DNA from: Owenia fusiformis
Lineage: Eukaryota > Annelida > Polychaeta > Sabellida > Oweniidae
Length of the DNA stretch: 36,817 nt
Assembly: GCA_903813345.2 (NCBI GenBank)
Contig: CAIIXF020000236.1
Coordinates: 64,001-100,817 of the forward strand
Direction of reading: 5' to 3'
Shown: positions 1 to 11,490 of the stretch, in pieces
Numbering within the stretch: the stretch's first letter is position 1
Layout of the letters: every line of letters begins with the position of its first letter
The notes under the pieces: model-generated
What the model saw: only the letters and a program-made list of their open reading frames with translations
What the model was told of the DNA's origin: nothing
Databases searched by the model: none
Program-made: the position numbers and the translations under genes

Positions 1-1440
1 CTACCCCTAATTCATAACTCATTCGTTAAATTTGGCGAATTTTTATTTTGACCTACTTTTCGGACACGCCATAACTTCGGAACCGGAAGTCGAATCGAAA
101 TTTGGTTAGTAGATTTGGTTTTCTGAGAAAATTCCATTCTTAATTCATAACTCAAACGTTAAATTTGGAGAACTTTTTATTTTGACCTACTTTTCGGACA
201 CCATATCTCAAAAGTGGGGCAAAATACTTTCTGACGGCAAAAGGCTTACGCTATTAGCACACTCTTGGCTACATGTATACACAATTTCGAGGAATATAAT
301 TAAAGTGTAGTGTCAGAATCGCAAAAATAAGGATAAACTATGAATTTGACCTAGATTTTGACCTAGGGATTTTGGTGTCCAAATATTATTAGGTAGCCTT
401 CGAGGTTCCCTTCTTTCATAGGCTTTCATTATTTTAAGCTGTAATTAGTCTATATCTTGTATTTTACACTTCAAAAAAATCTTTTTTCCCATTGACATAA
501 CATGGGGGACCAAATTTAGCGATTTTTGAGCTTTCAAAATGTCATAACTTCCGAACCAGAATTTGGATTGAAATTTGGTTTGCAGATTCGGATTCCCGAT
601 AAAATTCTATACTTAATTCATAACTCAAACGTCAAATTTGGAGAAATTTTTATTTTGACCTACTTTTCGGACACCATATCTCAAAAGTGGGGCAAAATAC
701 TTTCTGACGGCAAAAGGCTAACACTATAAGCACACTCTTGGCTACATGTATACAAAATTTCGAAGAATATAAATTATCTGTAGTGTCAGAATCGCAAAAA
801 TAAGGAAAAACTTTGAATTTGACCTAGATTCTGACCTAGGCATTTTGATGTCCAAATTTTAAAGCTAGATGGATTTTGAGGTCCCATTCTTTTAAAAGCT
901 TTCATTATATTTAGCTGAACTCAGTCTATATTTCGTATTTTTCACTTCAAAAAAATCTTTTTTCCCATTGACTTAACATGGGCACCAAATCTAGCGATTT
1001 TTGAGCTTTCAAAACGCCATAACTTCCTAACCGGAAGTTTGATTCAAATTTGGTTTTCAGATTTGGAATCCTGAGAAAATTTCCCATAAGATTAATATCC
1101 TGGATATTTGATTCGAAGAACTTTTTTTTGGACCTCGTTTTCGGACACTGATATCTCGAAATCGGTTTGAGATATCAAAAAACTAAATCGACCCTAGGTT
1201 TCCTACTTTTTTATAAGGAACACAATAAAAAAAAACCGGATCGAAAATATTGAAGGACGACCGAGAAAATCGAAAAAAGTGACAAAGTACTGGATTTGAC
1301 CTAGTTCTTGACCTCTGACCTAGATAAAAATTTGACCCAATTTCCGAGGAACTAGATTCTGAACCTAAATAAACCAAAGGATTTTCTTAACTGAAGAATT
1401 TACAGTTATTGAGAAAACTTGCTTAGAATAATAACTAGAT
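1..1440. repeat. Block 1 of the satellite field (right part)
   Basis: Two 475-bp monomers (core words at 233 and 706) are followed by a C unit from about 1080. The whole segment matches 8853-10292 at a constant offset of 8852, so it is the right end of a block whose leader lies off the window to the left. The C unit carries TGACCT words at 1297, 1309 and 1316. Confidence 0.85.
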
Positions 1441-1550
1441 TTTGGAAATTGAACGAAGTTCAATTTCAGACTCCAGATCTAGACTTTTTTTAGCCGAGTC
1501 ATCCAGAATAAGCCGAGTCATCCAGAAAAAGCTGAATCATCTAGAAAGAG

Positions 1551-1716
1551 ATGGATAAATAAAATAGGAAGGTAGGATAGAATAGGAAAGAACGATAGGA
1601 TAGAATAGAATAGGAAGAAAGGATAGGATAGGATAGGATAGGAAGGATAGGAAGGAAAAGATATGAAGGAAGGATAGATAGGAAGGATAGGGTAGGATGA
1701 GATAGGAGGATGGATG
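1551..1716. repeat. GGATA-type simple repeat
   Basis: Imperfect purine-rich GGATA/GGAAGGATA repeat on the plus strand. It leads into block 2 and has a counterpart at 8535-8704 followed by the same downstream sequence, so it is part of the repeat's leader and not a random microsatellite. The minus-strand open frame across it is a low-complexity artefact. Confidence 0.9.
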
Positions 1717-2990
1717 AATTTTTCAATATTTTCTTCTCTACTCTTGACTTTCTATCAGGATACCATCAGATCGATTTTTCTCGAAATTTCAAAACGCTAT
1801 CACTTCCGAACCGGAAGTCGGATCGCAATTTGGTTTGCAGATTCGGATTCCTGATAAAATTCTACCCCTAATTCATAACTCATACGTTAAATTTGGCGAA
1901 TTTTTATTTTGACCTACTTTTCGGACACGCCATAACTTCCGAACCGGAAATCGGATCGAAATTTGGTTTGCAGATTCGGATTCCTGACAAAATTCTACCC
2001 TTAATTCATAACTCATATATTCAATTTGGAGAACTTTTTATTTTGACCTACTTTTCGGACACCATATCTCAAAAGTTGGTCAAAATACTTTCTGACGGCA
2101 AAAGGCTAACACTATTAGCATATTCTTGGCTACATGTATACACAATTTCGAAGAATATAATTAAAGTGTAGTGTCAGAATCGAAAAAATAAGGAAAACCT
2201 ATGAATTTGACCTAGATTTTGACCTAGGCATTTCGGTGTCCAAATTGTGAAGCTAGATGGCTTTTGAGATCCCCTTCTTTTAAAGGCTTTGATTATATGA
2301 AGCTGAACTCAGTCTATATTCCGTATTTTTCACTTCAAAAAAATCTTTTTTCCCATTGACTTAACATGGGCACCAAATCTAGCGATTTTTGAGCTTTCAA
2401 AACGCCATAACTTCCGAACTGGAAGTCAGATCCAGATTTCGTTTTCATATTCGGAATCCTGAGAAAATTTCCTATAAGACTAATATCCTGGACATTTGAT
2501 TCTGAGAACTTTTTTTTGGACCTCGTTTTCGGACACTGATATCTCGAAATTGGTTTGAGATATCAAAAAACTAAATCGAACCTAGGTTTCCTACTTTTTT
2601 ATAAGGAACACAATGAAAAAAACCCGGATCGAAAATATTGAAAGACGACCGAGAAAATCGAAAAAAGTGACAAAGTACTGGATTTGACCTAGTTCTTGAC
2701 CTTTGACCTAGATAAAAATTTGACCCAATTTCCGAGGAACTAGATTCTGGACCTAAATTGACCAAATGACTGACTTTACTGAAAATCTTATGGTTATTGA
2801 GAAAACTGGTTTAGAATAATAAGAATAAGAATAACTAGACATGTAAATTGAACAAGTTCAATTTAAGACTCCAGATTTAAGACTTGTTTTAAGCTGAGCC
2901 TTCCAATTACTTGTAAGCTGAGTCATCCAATTACTTGTAAGCTGAGTCATTCACTATAAGCTGAGTCAGCTAGAATATAGACATTTTGAC
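1717..2990. repeat. Block 2 of the satellite field
   Basis: One monomer (core at 2094) lies between the leader and a C unit (about 2450-2800). The part from 1743 to past 2094 matches 8731 to past 9082 at offset 6988; block 5 then has one more 476-bp monomer before its C unit, so the two blocks differ by one monomer. It ends with a short palindrome (AATTGAAC/GTTCAATT, near 2836) and AGACTCCAGAT. Confidence 0.82.
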
Positions 2991-5635
2991 AACTCTTAAG
3001 AATGTTATCTTTGACTCCATATGCATGACATGGGGATATCATCATATCGACTTTTCGAGACTTCAAACCCCTATAACTGTCTAACCAGAAGTTTGATCGA
3101 AAATCAGATTATAGATTCGGATTCCTGAGAAAATTCTACCCTTAATTCATAACTCATTTTATTTTGACCTACTTTACGGACACCATATCTCAAAAGTGGG
3201 TCAAAATACTCTCTGACGGCAAAAAGCTAACACTATTAGCACACTCTTTGCTACCTGTATACAAAATTTTGAAGCAAATCCTAAAAGTGTAGTGCCAGAA
3301 TCGCAAAAATAAGGAAAAACTATGAATTTGACCTCGATTTTGACCTAGGCATTTTGGTGTCCAAATATTGAAACTAGGTAGCTTTTGAGGTCCCCTTCTT
3401 TTATAGGAATTCATTATCTTAAGCTGTACTCAATCTATATCTCGTATTTTACACTTCAAAAAAATCTTTTTTCTTTGACTTTCTATCAGGATAACATCAG
3501 ATCGATTTTTCTCGAAATTTCAAAACGCCATAACTTTCAAACCGGAAGTCGGATCGAAATTTGATTTAAAGATTCGGATTCCTGACAAAATTCTACCCCT
3601 CATTCATAACTCATACGTTAAATTTGGCGAATTTTTATTTTGACCTACTTTTCGGACATGCCATAACTTTGGAACCGGAAGTCGGATCGAAATTTGGTTT
3701 GCAGATTCGGATTCCTGAGAAAATTCTACTCTTAATTCATAACTCATATGTAAAATTTGGAGAATTTTTTATTCTGACCTACTTTTCGGACACCATATCT
3801 CAAAAGTGGGTCAAAATACTCTCTGACGGCAAAAGGCTAACACTATTAGCCCACTCTTTGCTACCTGTATACAAAATTTTGAAGCAAATCCTAAAAGTGT
3901 AGTGCCAGAATCGCAAAAATAAGGAAAAACTATGTATTTGACCTAGATTTTGACCTAGGGATTTTGGTGTCCAAATTTTAAAGCTAGATAGCCTTCGAGG
4001 TCCCCTTCTTTTATAGACTTTCAGAATCTTAAGCTGTACTCAGTCTTTATCTGGTATTTTACACTTCAAAAAAATCTTTTTTCTCATTGACATTACATGG
4101 GGCACCAAAATTAGCGATTTTTGAGCTTTCAGAACGCCATAACTTCCCAACGGAAAGTCGAATTGAAATTTGGTTTGCAGATTCGGATTCCTGAGAAAAT
4201 TCTACCCTTAATTCATAACTCATAAGTTAAATTATGAGAAATTTTTATTTTGACCTACTTTACGGACACCATATCTCAAAAGTGGGTCAAAATACTTTCT
4301 GACGGCAAAAGGCTCTCACTATTAGCACACTCTTTCCTACCTGTATACAAAATTTTGAAGCAAATCCTAAAAGTGTAGTGCCAGAATCGCAAAAATAAGG
4401 AAAAACTATGAATTTGACCTAGATTTTGACCTAGGCATTTTGGTGTCCAAATTTTAAAGCTAGATAGCCTTCGAGGTCCCCTTCTTTTATAGGCTTTCAG
4501 AATGTTAAGCTGTACTCAGTTTATATCTGGTATTTTACACTTCAAAAAAATCTTTTTTCTCATTGACATAACATGGGGCACCAAATTTAGCGATTTTTGA
4601 GCTTTCAAAACGCCATAACTTCCGAACCGAAAGTCGGATTGAAATTTAGTTTGCAGATTCGGATTCCTGGGAAAATTCTACCCTTAATTCATAGCTCATA
4701 TGTTAAATTTTGAGAACATTTTATTTGACCTACTTTTCGGACACCATATCTCAAAAGTGGGTCAAAATACTTTTTGACGGCAAAAGGCTAACACTATTAC
4801 CACACTCTCTGCTACCTGTGTGCAAAATTTTGAAGCAAATTATTAAAGTGTAGTGTCAGAATCGCAAAAATAAGAAAATACTATAAATTTGACCTAGATT
4901 TTGACCTAGGCATTTTGCTGTCCAAATTTTAAAGCTCGATAGCCTTCGAGGTCCTCTTCTTTAATAGGCTTTCATTATGTTAAGCTGTACTCAGTCTATA
5001 TCTCGTATTTAACACTTCGAAGAAGTCTTTTTCCCCATTGACTTAACATGGGGCGCCAAATTTAGCGATTTTGAGATTTCAAAACGCTGTAACTTCCGAA
5101 CCGGAAGTCGGATTGAAATTTTGTTTGCAGATTTGGATTCCTGAGATCATTCTACACCTATTTGATAATTCACACGTTGAATTTGGAGGACTTTTTATGT
5201 TCTGACCTACTTTTCGGACGTCATTTCTCAAAATCGGTAAGAGTAATCAAAAAACGATTTGCCTTTCGGAATTAGCTTTTTATCTAAGCTACAAGATGAA
5301 AAAAACCCGGAGCCAAAATACCGAAGGACGACTGAGAAAACTTGTAAAATAGTGAAAACTAACGATTTGACCTAGATTTTGACGTTTGACCTAGATAAAC
5401 ATTTGACCTAATTTCCCAGAAACTAGGTCTCATTACCCAGTTGACTGTGTTAGCAGATTTAAGTAAGTCCTTCTAGTTGCTGAGAAAACTGGTTCGGAAA
5501 GAAAAATAATAATAACTAGACATGTAAATTGAACAAGTTCAATTTAAGACTCCAGATTTTAAAGCTGAGTCATCCAGAAAACTTGTAAGCTGAGTCATCC
5601 AGAATAAGCTGAGTCAGCTAGAATATAGACATTTA
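2991..5635. repeat. Block 3 of the satellite field
   Basis: Four monomers have core words at 3215, 3825, 4301 and 4776. The 610-bp gap between the first two holds an extra partial copy. The C unit at about 5150-5450 is a diverged type, with TGACGTTTGACCT in place of the usual TGACCTTTGACCT. The end cap near 5520-5560 has the AATTGAAC/GTTCAATT palindrome. Confidence 0.82.
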
Positions 5636-8323
5636 GACGACTCTTAAGAATGTTATCTTCGACTCCATTGGCTTAACATGGAGATATCATCAGATCGACT
5701 TTTCGAGACTTCAAACCGATATAACTATCTAACCAGAAGTTGGATTGAAATTTGGTTTAAAGATTCGGATTCCTGAGGAAATTCTACTCTTAATTCATTA
5801 CTCATACTTTAAATTTTGAGAACTTTTTATTTTGACCTACTTTTCGGACACCATATCTCAAAAGTTGGTCAAAATACTTTCTGACGGCAAAAGGCTAACA
5901 CTATTAACTCACTCTTTGCTACCTGTATACAAAATTTTGAAGCAAATAATTAGAGTGTAGCGTCAGAATCTAAAAAATAAGTCAAAACTATAAATTTTAC
6001 CTAGATTTTGACCTAGGCATTTTGGTGTCCAAATTTTGAAGCTAGATAGCTTTTGAGGTCCGTTTCTTTTATAGGCTTTCATTATTTGAAGCTGTACTTA
6101 GTCTATATCTCGTAATTTACACTTCAAAAAAAATCTTTTCTCCCATTGCCATAACGTGGGGCACCAATTTTAGCGATTTTTGAGCTTTCAAAATGCCATA
6201 ACTTTCGAACCGGAAGTCGGATCGAAATTTAGTTTGCAGATTCGGATTCCTGAAAAAATTCTACCCCTAATTCATAACTCATACGTTAAATTTGGATTTT
6301 TTTTATTTTGACCTACTTTTTGGACACGCCATAACTTCAGAACCAGTAGTCAGATCAAAATTTGATTTGCAGATTCGGATTTCTGAGAAAATTCTACCCT
6401 TAATTCATAACTCATACGTTGAATTTGGAGAATTTTTTATTTTGACCTACTTTTCGGACACCATATCTCAAAAGTGGGTCAAAATACTTTCTGACGGCAA
6501 AAGGCTAACACTATTAGCACACTCTTTGCTACCTGTTTACAAAATTTTGAAGCAAATTATTAAAGTGTAGTGTCAGAATCGTAAAAATGAGGAAAAACTA
6601 TGAATTTGACCTAGATTTTGACCTAGGCATTTTGGTGTCCAAATTTTGAAGCTATGTAGCTTTTGAGGTCCCCTTCTTTTCTAGGCATTCATTATGTTAA
6701 GCTGTACTCAGTCTATATCTTGTATTTTACACTTTAAAAAAATCTTTTTTCTCATTGACATAACATGGGGCACCAAATTTAGCGATTTTCGAGCCATTAC
6801 TTTGGAACCAATAGTTGGATTGAAATCTGGTTTGCAGATTCGGATTTCTGAGAAAATTCTACCCCTAATTCATAACTCATACGTTAAATTTGGCGAATTT
6901 TTATTTTGACCTACTTTTCGGACACGCCATAACTTTAGAATCGGAAGTCGGATCGAAATTTGGTTTGCAGATCCGGATTCCTGAGAAAATTCTACTCTTA
7001 ATTCATAACTCATATGTTAAATTTGGAGAACTTTTTATTTTGACCTACTTTTCGGACACCATATCTCAAAAGTGGGTCAAAATACTCTCTGACGGCAAAA
7101 GGCTTACACTATTAGCACACTCTTTGCTACCTGTATATAAAATTTTGAAGAAAATTATTAAAGTGTAGTGTCAGAATCATAAAAATAAGGAAAAACTATG
7201 AATTTGACCTAGATTTTGACCTAGGCATTTTTGTGTCCAAATTTTGAAGCTATGTAGCTTTTGAGGTCCCCTTCTTTTACAAAAGTTCATTATGTTGAGC
7301 TGTACCCAGTCTATATCTTGTACTTTACACTTCGAAAAAGTCTTTTTTCCCATTGACTTAACATGGGGCACCAAATTTAGCGATTTTTGAGATTTCAAAA
7401 CGCCATAACATCCGAACCGGCAGTCGGATCGAAATTTGATTTGCAGATTCAGATTCCTCAGAAAATTCTACCCTTAATTCATAGCTCATACGTTAAATTT
7501 GGAGAACTTTTTATTTTGACCTACTTTTCGGACACCATATCTCAAAAGTGGGTCAAAATACTTTCTGACGGCAAAAGGCTAACACTATTAGCACACTCTT
7601 TGCTACCTGTATACAAAATTTTGAAGTAAATTATTAAAGTGTAGTGTCAGAATCGTTAAAATAAGGAAAAACTATGAATTTGACCTAGATTTTGACCTAG
7701 GCATTTTGGTGTCCAAATTTTGAAGCTATGTAGCTTTTGAGGTTCCCTTCTTTTGTAAGCATTCATTATATTAAGCTGTACTCAGTCTATATCTTGTATT
7801 TTACACTTCGAAAAAGTCTTTTTTCCCATTGACTTAACATAGGCACCAAATTTAGCGATTTTTGAGCTTTCAAAACGCCATAACTTCCGAACCGAAGGTC
7901 GGATCGGAATTTGGTTTGCAGATTCGGATTCCTGAGAAAATTCTACTCTTAATTCATAACTCATACGTTAAATTTGGAGAACTTTTTATTTTGACCTACT
8001 TTTCGGACACCATATCTCAAAAGTGGGTCAAAATACTTTCTGACGGCAAAAGGCTAACACTATTAGCACACTCTTTGCTATCTGTATACAAAATTTTGAA
8101 GCAAATTATTAAAGTGTAGTGTCAGAATCGTAAAAATAAGGAAAACTATAAATTTGACCTAGATTTTGACCTTTGACCTAGATAAAAATTTAACCTAATT
8201 TCCCAGAAACTAGATCTCATCTCCTTACTGACCCTGTAAGTAGATTTGAGTAAGGTCTTCTAGTTGCTGAGAAAACTGGTTCGGAAAGAATAATAATAAT
8301 AATAATAAAACTGGCAAAAGCAA

Positions 8324-8352
8324 TAGACTCCAGATTTTCAATCTGGAGTCTA
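8324..8352. repeat. Perfect hairpin in block 4 cap (copy 1)
   Basis: The 13-base arm TAGACTCCAGATT and its exact reverse complement are separated by the loop TTC. It is flanked by AAACTGGCAAAAGCAA on the left and TAATAATAAT on the right, a context repeated in copy 2 and, in changed form, at 10,338 and in every 935-bp unit. Confidence 0.9.
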
Positions 8353-8380
8353 ATAATAATAAGAAAACTGGCAAAAGCAA

Positions 8381-8407
8381 TAGACTCCAGATGAAATCTG
8401 GAGTCTA
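8381..8407. repeat. Perfect hairpin in block 4 cap (copy 2)
   Basis: The 12-base arms TAGACTCCAGAT and ATCTGGAGTCTA flank the loop GAA. Hairpin and flanks form a ~57-bp module duplicated from 8324-8352. Confidence 0.9.
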
Positions 8408-8534
8408 ATAAGAATAAGAATAACTAGATTTTGGAAATTGAACGAGTTCAATTTCAGACTCCAGATCTAGACTTTTTTTAGCCGAGTCATCCAGAATAAG
8501 CCAAGTCATCCAAAATAAGCTAAGTCATCAAGAA

Positions 8535-8704
8535 AAAGAAGGATGGATGGATGAAAAAGGAAGGAAGGATAGGATAGAATAGGAAGGAACGATAGGATAG
8601 AATAGGAAAGAAGGATAGAATAGAATAGGAAGAAGGGATAGAATAGGAAGGAGAGGATACGAAGCAAGGGTAGATAGGAAGGATAGGATCAGAAAGGATG
8701 GATG
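8535..8704. repeat. GGATA-type simple repeat (second copy)
   Basis: Same composition and same downstream sequence as 1551-1716. It marks the leader of block 5. Confidence 0.9.
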
Positions 8705-10286
8705 CATTTTTCAATATTTTCTTCTCTACTCTTGACTTTCTATTAGGATACCATCAGATTGATTTTTCTTAAAATTTCAAAACGCCATAACTTCCGAACC
8801 GGAAATCGGATCGAAATTTGATTTGCAGATTCGGCTTCCTGACAAAATTCTTCCCCTAATTCATAACTCATACGTTAAATTTGGCGAATTTTTATTTTGA
8901 CCTACTTTTCGGACAAGCCATAACTTCGGACTCGGAAGTCGGATTGTAATTTGGCTTGCAGATTCGGATTTCTGAGAAAATTCTATTCTTAATTCATAAC
9001 TCAAACGTTAAATTTGGAGAACTTTTTATTTTGACCTACTTTTCGGACACCATATCTCAAAAGTGGGTCAAAATACTTTCTGACGGCAAAAGGCTAACGC
9101 TATTAGCACACTCTTGGCTACATGTATACACAATTTTGAGGAATATAATTAAAGTGTAGTGTCAGAATCGCAAAAATAAGGATAAACTATGAATTTGACC
9201 TAGATTTTGACCTAGGGATTTTGGTGTCCAAATTTTGAAGTTAGGTAGCCTTCGAGGTTCCCTTCTTTCATAGGCTTTCATTATTTTAAGCTGTACTTAG
9301 TCTATATCTCGTATTTTACACTTCAAAAAAATCTTTTTTCCCATTGACATAACATGGGGCACCAAATTTAGCGATTTTTGAGCTTTCAAAATGTCATAAC
9401 TTCCGAACCGGAAGTCGGATTGAAATTTGGTTTGCAGATTCGGATTCCTGAGAAAATTCTATACTTAGTTCATAACTCACACGTTAAATTTGAAGAATTT
9501 TTTATTTTGACCTACTTTTCGGACACCATATCTCAAAAGTGGGGCAAAATACTTTCTGACGGCAAAAGGCTAACACTATTAGCGCACTCTTGGCTACATG
9601 TATACAAAATTTCGAAGAATATAATTAATCTGTAGTATCAGAATAGCAAAAATAAGGAAAAACATTGAATTTGACCTAGATTTTGACCTAGGCATTTTGG
9701 TGTCCAAATTTTGAAGCTAGATGGCTTTTGAGGTCCCATTCTTTTAAAAGCTTTCATTATATTTAGCTGAACTCAGTCTATATTTCGTATTTTTCACTTC
9801 AAAAAAATCTTTTTTCCCATTGACTTAACATGGGCACCAAATTTAGCGATTTTTGAGCTTTCAAAACGCCATAACTTCCGAACCGGAAGTCTGATTTGAA
9901 CTTGGTTTTCAGATTCGGAATCCTGAGAAAATTTCCTATAAGACTAATATCCTTGACATTTGATTCGGAGAACTTATTTTTGGACCTCGTTTTCGGACAC
10001 TGATATCTCGAAATCGGTTTGAGATATCAAAAAACTAAATCCACCCTAGGTTTCCTACTTTTTTATAAGGAACACAATGAAAAAAACCCGGATCAAAAAT
10101 ATTGAAGGACGACCGAGAAAATCGAAAAAAGTGACAAAGTACTGGATTTGACCTAGTTCTTGACCTTTGACCTAGATAAAAATTTGACCCAATTTCCGAG
10201 GAACTAGATTCTGGACCTAAATTGACCAAATGACTGACTTTACTGAAAACCTTATGGTTATTGAGAAAACTGGGTTAGAATAATAA

Positions 10287-10311
10287 GAAGAAGAAGAAGA
10301 AGAAGAAAAAG
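10287..10311. repeat. AAG microsatellite
   Basis: Short (AAG)n run with an impure right end, lying between the C unit and the hairpins of block 5. The other caps have AAT- or AATAAG-rich runs at this position. Confidence 0.85.
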
Positions 10312-10337
10312 AATAATAAGAAAACTGACGAAAACAA

Positions 10338-10419
10338 TAGACTCCAGATTTCATCTGGAGTCTAATAAGAATAAGAAAACTGACGAAAACAATAGACTCC
10401 AGATTTCATCTGGAGTCTA
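10338..10419. repeat. Two tandem hairpins in block 5 cap
   Basis: Two copies (10,338-10,364 and 10,393-10,419) of arm TAGACTCCAGAT, loop TTC and arm ATCTGGAGTCTA. Each is preceded by AAAACTGACGAAAACAA and followed by TAATAAGAA. The repeat period is 55 bp. Confidence 0.9.
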
Positions 10420-10487
10420 ATAAGAACTAGACTGGGGAAATTGAACAAGTTCAATTTCATACTCCAGATGACAGTATTGTTTTTAAA

Positions 10488-10733
10488 CTAACTGACTGTC
10501 TTACCTGACCTGACTAGACCTGAGTGATGACCTGACTTGTGACCTGACTGATGACACGACGGATGATCTGACTGATGACTTAACTGATGACCTTACTAAT
10601 GACCTGACCGATGACCTGACCTGACCGATGACCTGACCTGACTGATGACATGACTGATGAACCGATTGGTGACCTGACATATGGCCTGACTGATGACCGG
10701 ACTGATGACCTGACCTGACTTGACTGACAATGG
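10488..10733. repeat. TGACCTGACTGATGACC minisatellite
   Basis: Imperfect short-period repeat of GACCTGACTGAT and GATGACC words. It contains many TGACC words but not the regular DR1 spacing of the C units. No gene is seen. Confidence 0.85.
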
Positions 10734-11490
10734 TATTTTTCCAATATTGTTTTTAATACTCTTGTCTTTGTATCATGATATCATCATATTACTTAATTTT
10801 TCAAAATGGCGTATAATCTGAAGTGAACCAGAAGTGAAATTGCAATTCTGATTTCAGATTCGGCATCCCGAAAAACTTTTGAGAAATGTTTTTGCCTCCT
10901 TAACTTTTTAGTTGATCTACTGTCTGGATACTTTATCTTAAAACTGGGTCAAAATTTCTTTAGACGGCGAATGGCTAACACTATAAGCATAGATTTTTCA
11001 AAAATACTAAATATTTAAGTGTAGTGTCAGGATATTTTTCAATTTTTTTCCCATTGACTTAACATGGGGATATCATCATATCGTTCTTTTGAGATTTCAA
11101 AAGGTCATAACTCCTGAACCGGAAGTCGGATTTCAATTTGGTTTTCAGATTTAGTATCCTGAAAATTTAGTATTAAACTTGCACTTGCACTGAGAACCTT
11201 ATTTTGGACCTCGTTTTCGGACACTGATATCTCGAAATATGTTTGAGATATCAAAAATCTAAATCTTTAAAAGTTATTCTATTTTCATGGGGAACACAAT
11301 GAAGAAACCATAACAAAAATATTGAAGGACAACCGATAAAATTGAGAAAAGTGACAGAGTACTTGATTTACTCTAGTTCTTGACCTTTGACCTACATAAA
11401 AATGTAACCCAATTTCCGAGGAACTAGATATAGTAACTTAATTGACCGTATGCTTGTCTTTACTGAAGGTCTAATGGTTATTGAGAAAGT
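10734..11490. repeat. Block 6, strongly diverged copy
   Basis: One eroded monomer (core near 10963, AGACGGCGAATGGCT) is followed by a leader-like segment from 11,050 (CATTGACTTAACATGGGG). A C unit follows from about 11,210 with TGACCTTTGACCT at 11,381. It is more divergent than blocks 1-5, so it is either older or outside the homogenised zone. Confidence 0.75.

Larger units (their letters stand above)
5636..8470. repeat. Block 4 of the satellite field
   Basis: Five monomers, the most in any block (cores at 5883, 6493, 7091, 7567 and 8042). The C unit is shortened: monomer 5 runs straight into TGACCT words at 8155, 8167 and 8174. The cap then holds two perfect hairpins (8324-8352 and 8381-8407) and the AATTGAAC/GTTCAATT palindrome near 8437. 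Confidence 0.82.
8705..10466. repeat. Block 5 of the satellite field
   Basis: Two monomers (cores 9082 and 9558) are followed by a C unit (about 9940-10,280) carrying TGACCT at 10149, 10161 and 10168. Its body from 8853 matches the left end of the window at offset 8852. The cap has an AAG run and two perfect hairpins (10,338-10,364 and 10,393-10,419), then the AATTGAAC/GTTCAATT palindrome near 10,439. Confidence 0.85.
1..11490. repeat. Hierarchical satellite field built of ~475-bp monomers in blocks
   Basis: The field is seen directly by following a core word (GACGGCAAAAGGCT and variants), which recurs at 233, 706, 2094, 3215, 3825, 4301, 4776, 5883, 6493, 7091, 7567, 8042, 9082, 9558 and, diverged, 10963. 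Neighbouring spacings are 473-476, or about 600-610 where an extra ~125-135-bp partial copy is inserted, and 1.0-1.4 kb across block boundaries. Each block starts with a variable leader (GGATA-type repeat or a diverged leader), holds one to five monomers and ends with a different C unit containing TGACCT words. Monomers differ at many positions, so this is an older array than the one at 13-18 kb. Short open frames of 60-92 codons recur because the monomers recur; they show no sign of coding constraint. Confidence 0.92.

Noticed and set aside
526-9635. Family of 60-92-codon plus-strand open frames repeated in the 475-bp monomers
   Set aside because: They track the repeat units. Between copies at 7387 and 7862 most differences change the amino acid, several monomers (for example near 4,200 and 4,680) have lost the frame, and starts vary. 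No sign of coding selection.
1183-10229. Minus-strand 64-codon frames at 1183, 2571 and 10,035
   Set aside because: They lie in the repeated C unit and their similarity is explained by repeat copying; TGACCT words create the apparent conserved residues.
8324-10419. CRISPR-like arrangement of short spaced palindromic repeats
   Set aside because: Two copies each, eukaryotic context, no unique spacers and no cas genes; the 55-57-bp duplication explains it.
10338-10440. Helitron 3' end (hairpin followed by CTAG)
   Set aside because: A hairpin followed by AATAAGAACTAG occurs at 10,393-10,431, but the distance to CTAG varies between caps and the array units lack CTRR after the hairpin. No Rep/helicase frame is present. 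Kept only as a comparison.
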